Source: Zonotrichia leucophrys gambelii (taxonomy: Eukaryota > Chordata > Aves > Passeriformes > Passerellidae). Taken from it: a stretch of DNA of 64,000 nt. Under the pieces are notes generated by a model. It saw only the letters and a program-made list of their open reading frames with translations, had not been told where the DNA came from and did not search any database. The position numbers were made by a program, and so were the translations under genes. This document shows, piece after piece, positions 62,801 through 64,000 of the stretch. The stretch is from NCBI RefSeq assembly GCF_028769735.1, contig NC_088179.1, forward strand, positions 3,097,501 through 3,161,500, written 5' to 3'. Position 1 is the first letter of the stretch; each line of letters opens with the position of its first letter.

Positions 62801-64000
62801 CAAGGCCCTGATACGTGCACGCTGTGAGCCACTCACCCTTGAGGGAAACATTTCTGCAAAAAGCACAAATAAACCAAATCCTAGCACAGGATTAAAGCAT
62901 TATCTCCTCGTGTGAGGGGGAATCTAGATTAATTTAGATGAAATTTAGATTTAAATAAGTTCAAAGCTGCTCAATTCCATTCTTTTACTGGGCCACATCA
63001 TCCCTTCATACAAATTCATGCAGATGCAATGGGACCAGCTGAGTTACATCAAGTGACACTAAGAATTTCAGAGTTGTGAGACAGATTTTGAAAGTCAGGA
63101 AATAAAACTACATTAGTAGCTGACCCAAATCACAGCAAACCACAGTACACAAATATCCCTAAAAATATGATTGGATATGAGAGTTTGTCATGCTGTCAAT
63201 AATAATAATTCTCTGCTGCCACAGAGAAGTTACTCCAGTCAGTAAGTCCCCAGCATTTGCTGTCACCAAAAGCAGTCCTCCACAACAGTGACAAATATTT
63301 ATCTGTATATCCCCACCTTCCCCTTAATAATGAACATATGTACCTGGGTGAGGAAAAATGGAAAATGCATAATCTGGGGCAGTATTTAATTTACTCATCA
63401 AGAAGTTACTTACTCCAGCCACAAAGGATTTTACAAGGAGGACATATATATTACACACAGCCCAATATGATGCTGTAACCCTCCGAAACAGCTTTTTCAG
63501 GGCCACATGGTGAGTCATATTATTATTATTAAATTCCAGTGATTCAGGTGGACCCCATCTGTTTGACTTTCACTGCAAGCCATGACAGGATACACAATTT
63601 CCTATCAAATTCACTGTATCAGAACCATGAAGCTGCTCCTCCCAATCCCCACAACAGACTTTTAGTCAGAGAACACAAATCCCACTGCAGCTTCAGAGAA
63701 ATCCCAAGATCTGCTTTCCCTCCTCACTGCAGTATTCAGCAGAGCAGCAACTCATTCAAGCCTATAAAAACATCTGGGCTTTTTCACATCTGGGCTTTTT
63801 CACATCTAACACAGAAGATGGCTCAAAACACAGCAAATGCTGCCTTTGACAGTGCACAGGGGGGTTTGCCTGAGACAGACGATTTGCTCACTTTGGGGAC
63901 CAAATTTTCCCAGCAAAACAAAACACCTCATAGAAAACTGCCTGTGGCCCAAATTAAAAGTGCCCCGGTGGCAGCCAGAGAAAGCAGCCTCAGTAGAAGG
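59837..64000. other. Upstream region of NMNAT3
   Basis: A 17-A run (59,842-59,858) is the pyrimidine tract of the NMNAT3 first coding exon. No 5' noncoding exon or CpG island could be fixed. A 167-codon frame at 60,476-60,979 lacks any known motif. An A-rich stretch lies at 61,855-61,945 and TA-rich DNA with a palindrome at 62,020-62,150. Confidence 0.5.
62037..62062. repeat. Perfect 26-base palindrome
   Basis: aaacaccctatat is followed directly by its exact reverse complement atatagggtgttt. A direct copy of its left part (aaacaccctatatat) precedes it at 62014. Confidence 0.9.

Overview
The window reads as nuclear DNA of a bird, most likely a songbird. It has intron-rich vertebrate genes, fragments with the typical 3' tail of CR1 retroposons, and many solitary LTRs of avian endogenous retrovirus families (ERVL, ERVK-like and ERV1-like), several with intact target-site duplications. 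Three genes are recognisable, all on the minus strand and in the order known from human 3q23: RBP2, RBP1, NMNAT3. The usual neighbours COPB2 and CLSTN2 were not seen. The species and the chromosome cannot be read from the sequence; a songbird is an inference from the repeat families.

Layout from left to right. Positions 1-735 hold two GC-rich minisatellites. Positions 735-3934 are intergenic and contain one ERVL-type solo LTR. RBP2 (cellular retinol-binding protein II, 4 exons) lies at 4140-11062, with a TATA box and an HNF4-like site upstream; a second, broken copy of its last exon sits in intron 2. Positions 11,250-29,280 are an 18 kb intergenic stretch with an AT-palindromic expansion, an orphan ORF, simple repeats, four LTRs and a CR1 tail. 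RBP1 (cellular retinol-binding protein I, 4 exons) lies at 29470-45312; its 11.6 kb intron 2 contains two well-formed, phase-compatible candidate exons that I cannot assign. Only 2.2 kb separate the RBP1 start from the NMNAT3 stop codon, and that gap holds an LTR-like element. The NMNAT3 coding exons lie at 47470-59808. From 59,837 to 64,000 no coding exon was found; the upstream noncoding exon(s) of NMNAT3 may lie there or beyond the window.

How the genes work together: RBP2 and RBP1 are tandem paralogues of the intracellular lipid-binding protein family. They share the same exon plan (73, 179, 102 and 54 coding nt) and encode 135-residue proteins that carry retinol/retinal for absorption (RBP2, gut) and for storage and metabolism (RBP1, many tissues). 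NMNAT3 makes NAD+ and is linked to them only by conserved synteny.

Most notable observations: RBP2 encodes His where CRBP I and mammalian CRBP II have the retinol-contacting Gln108; a duplicated RBP2 exon 4 has lost its splice acceptor; two candidate cassette or nested exons lie in RBP1 intron 2; a short upstream ORF overlaps the NMNAT3 start; and two AT-rich expansions are each flanked by duplicated unique sequence. I did not find a clearly new biological system.
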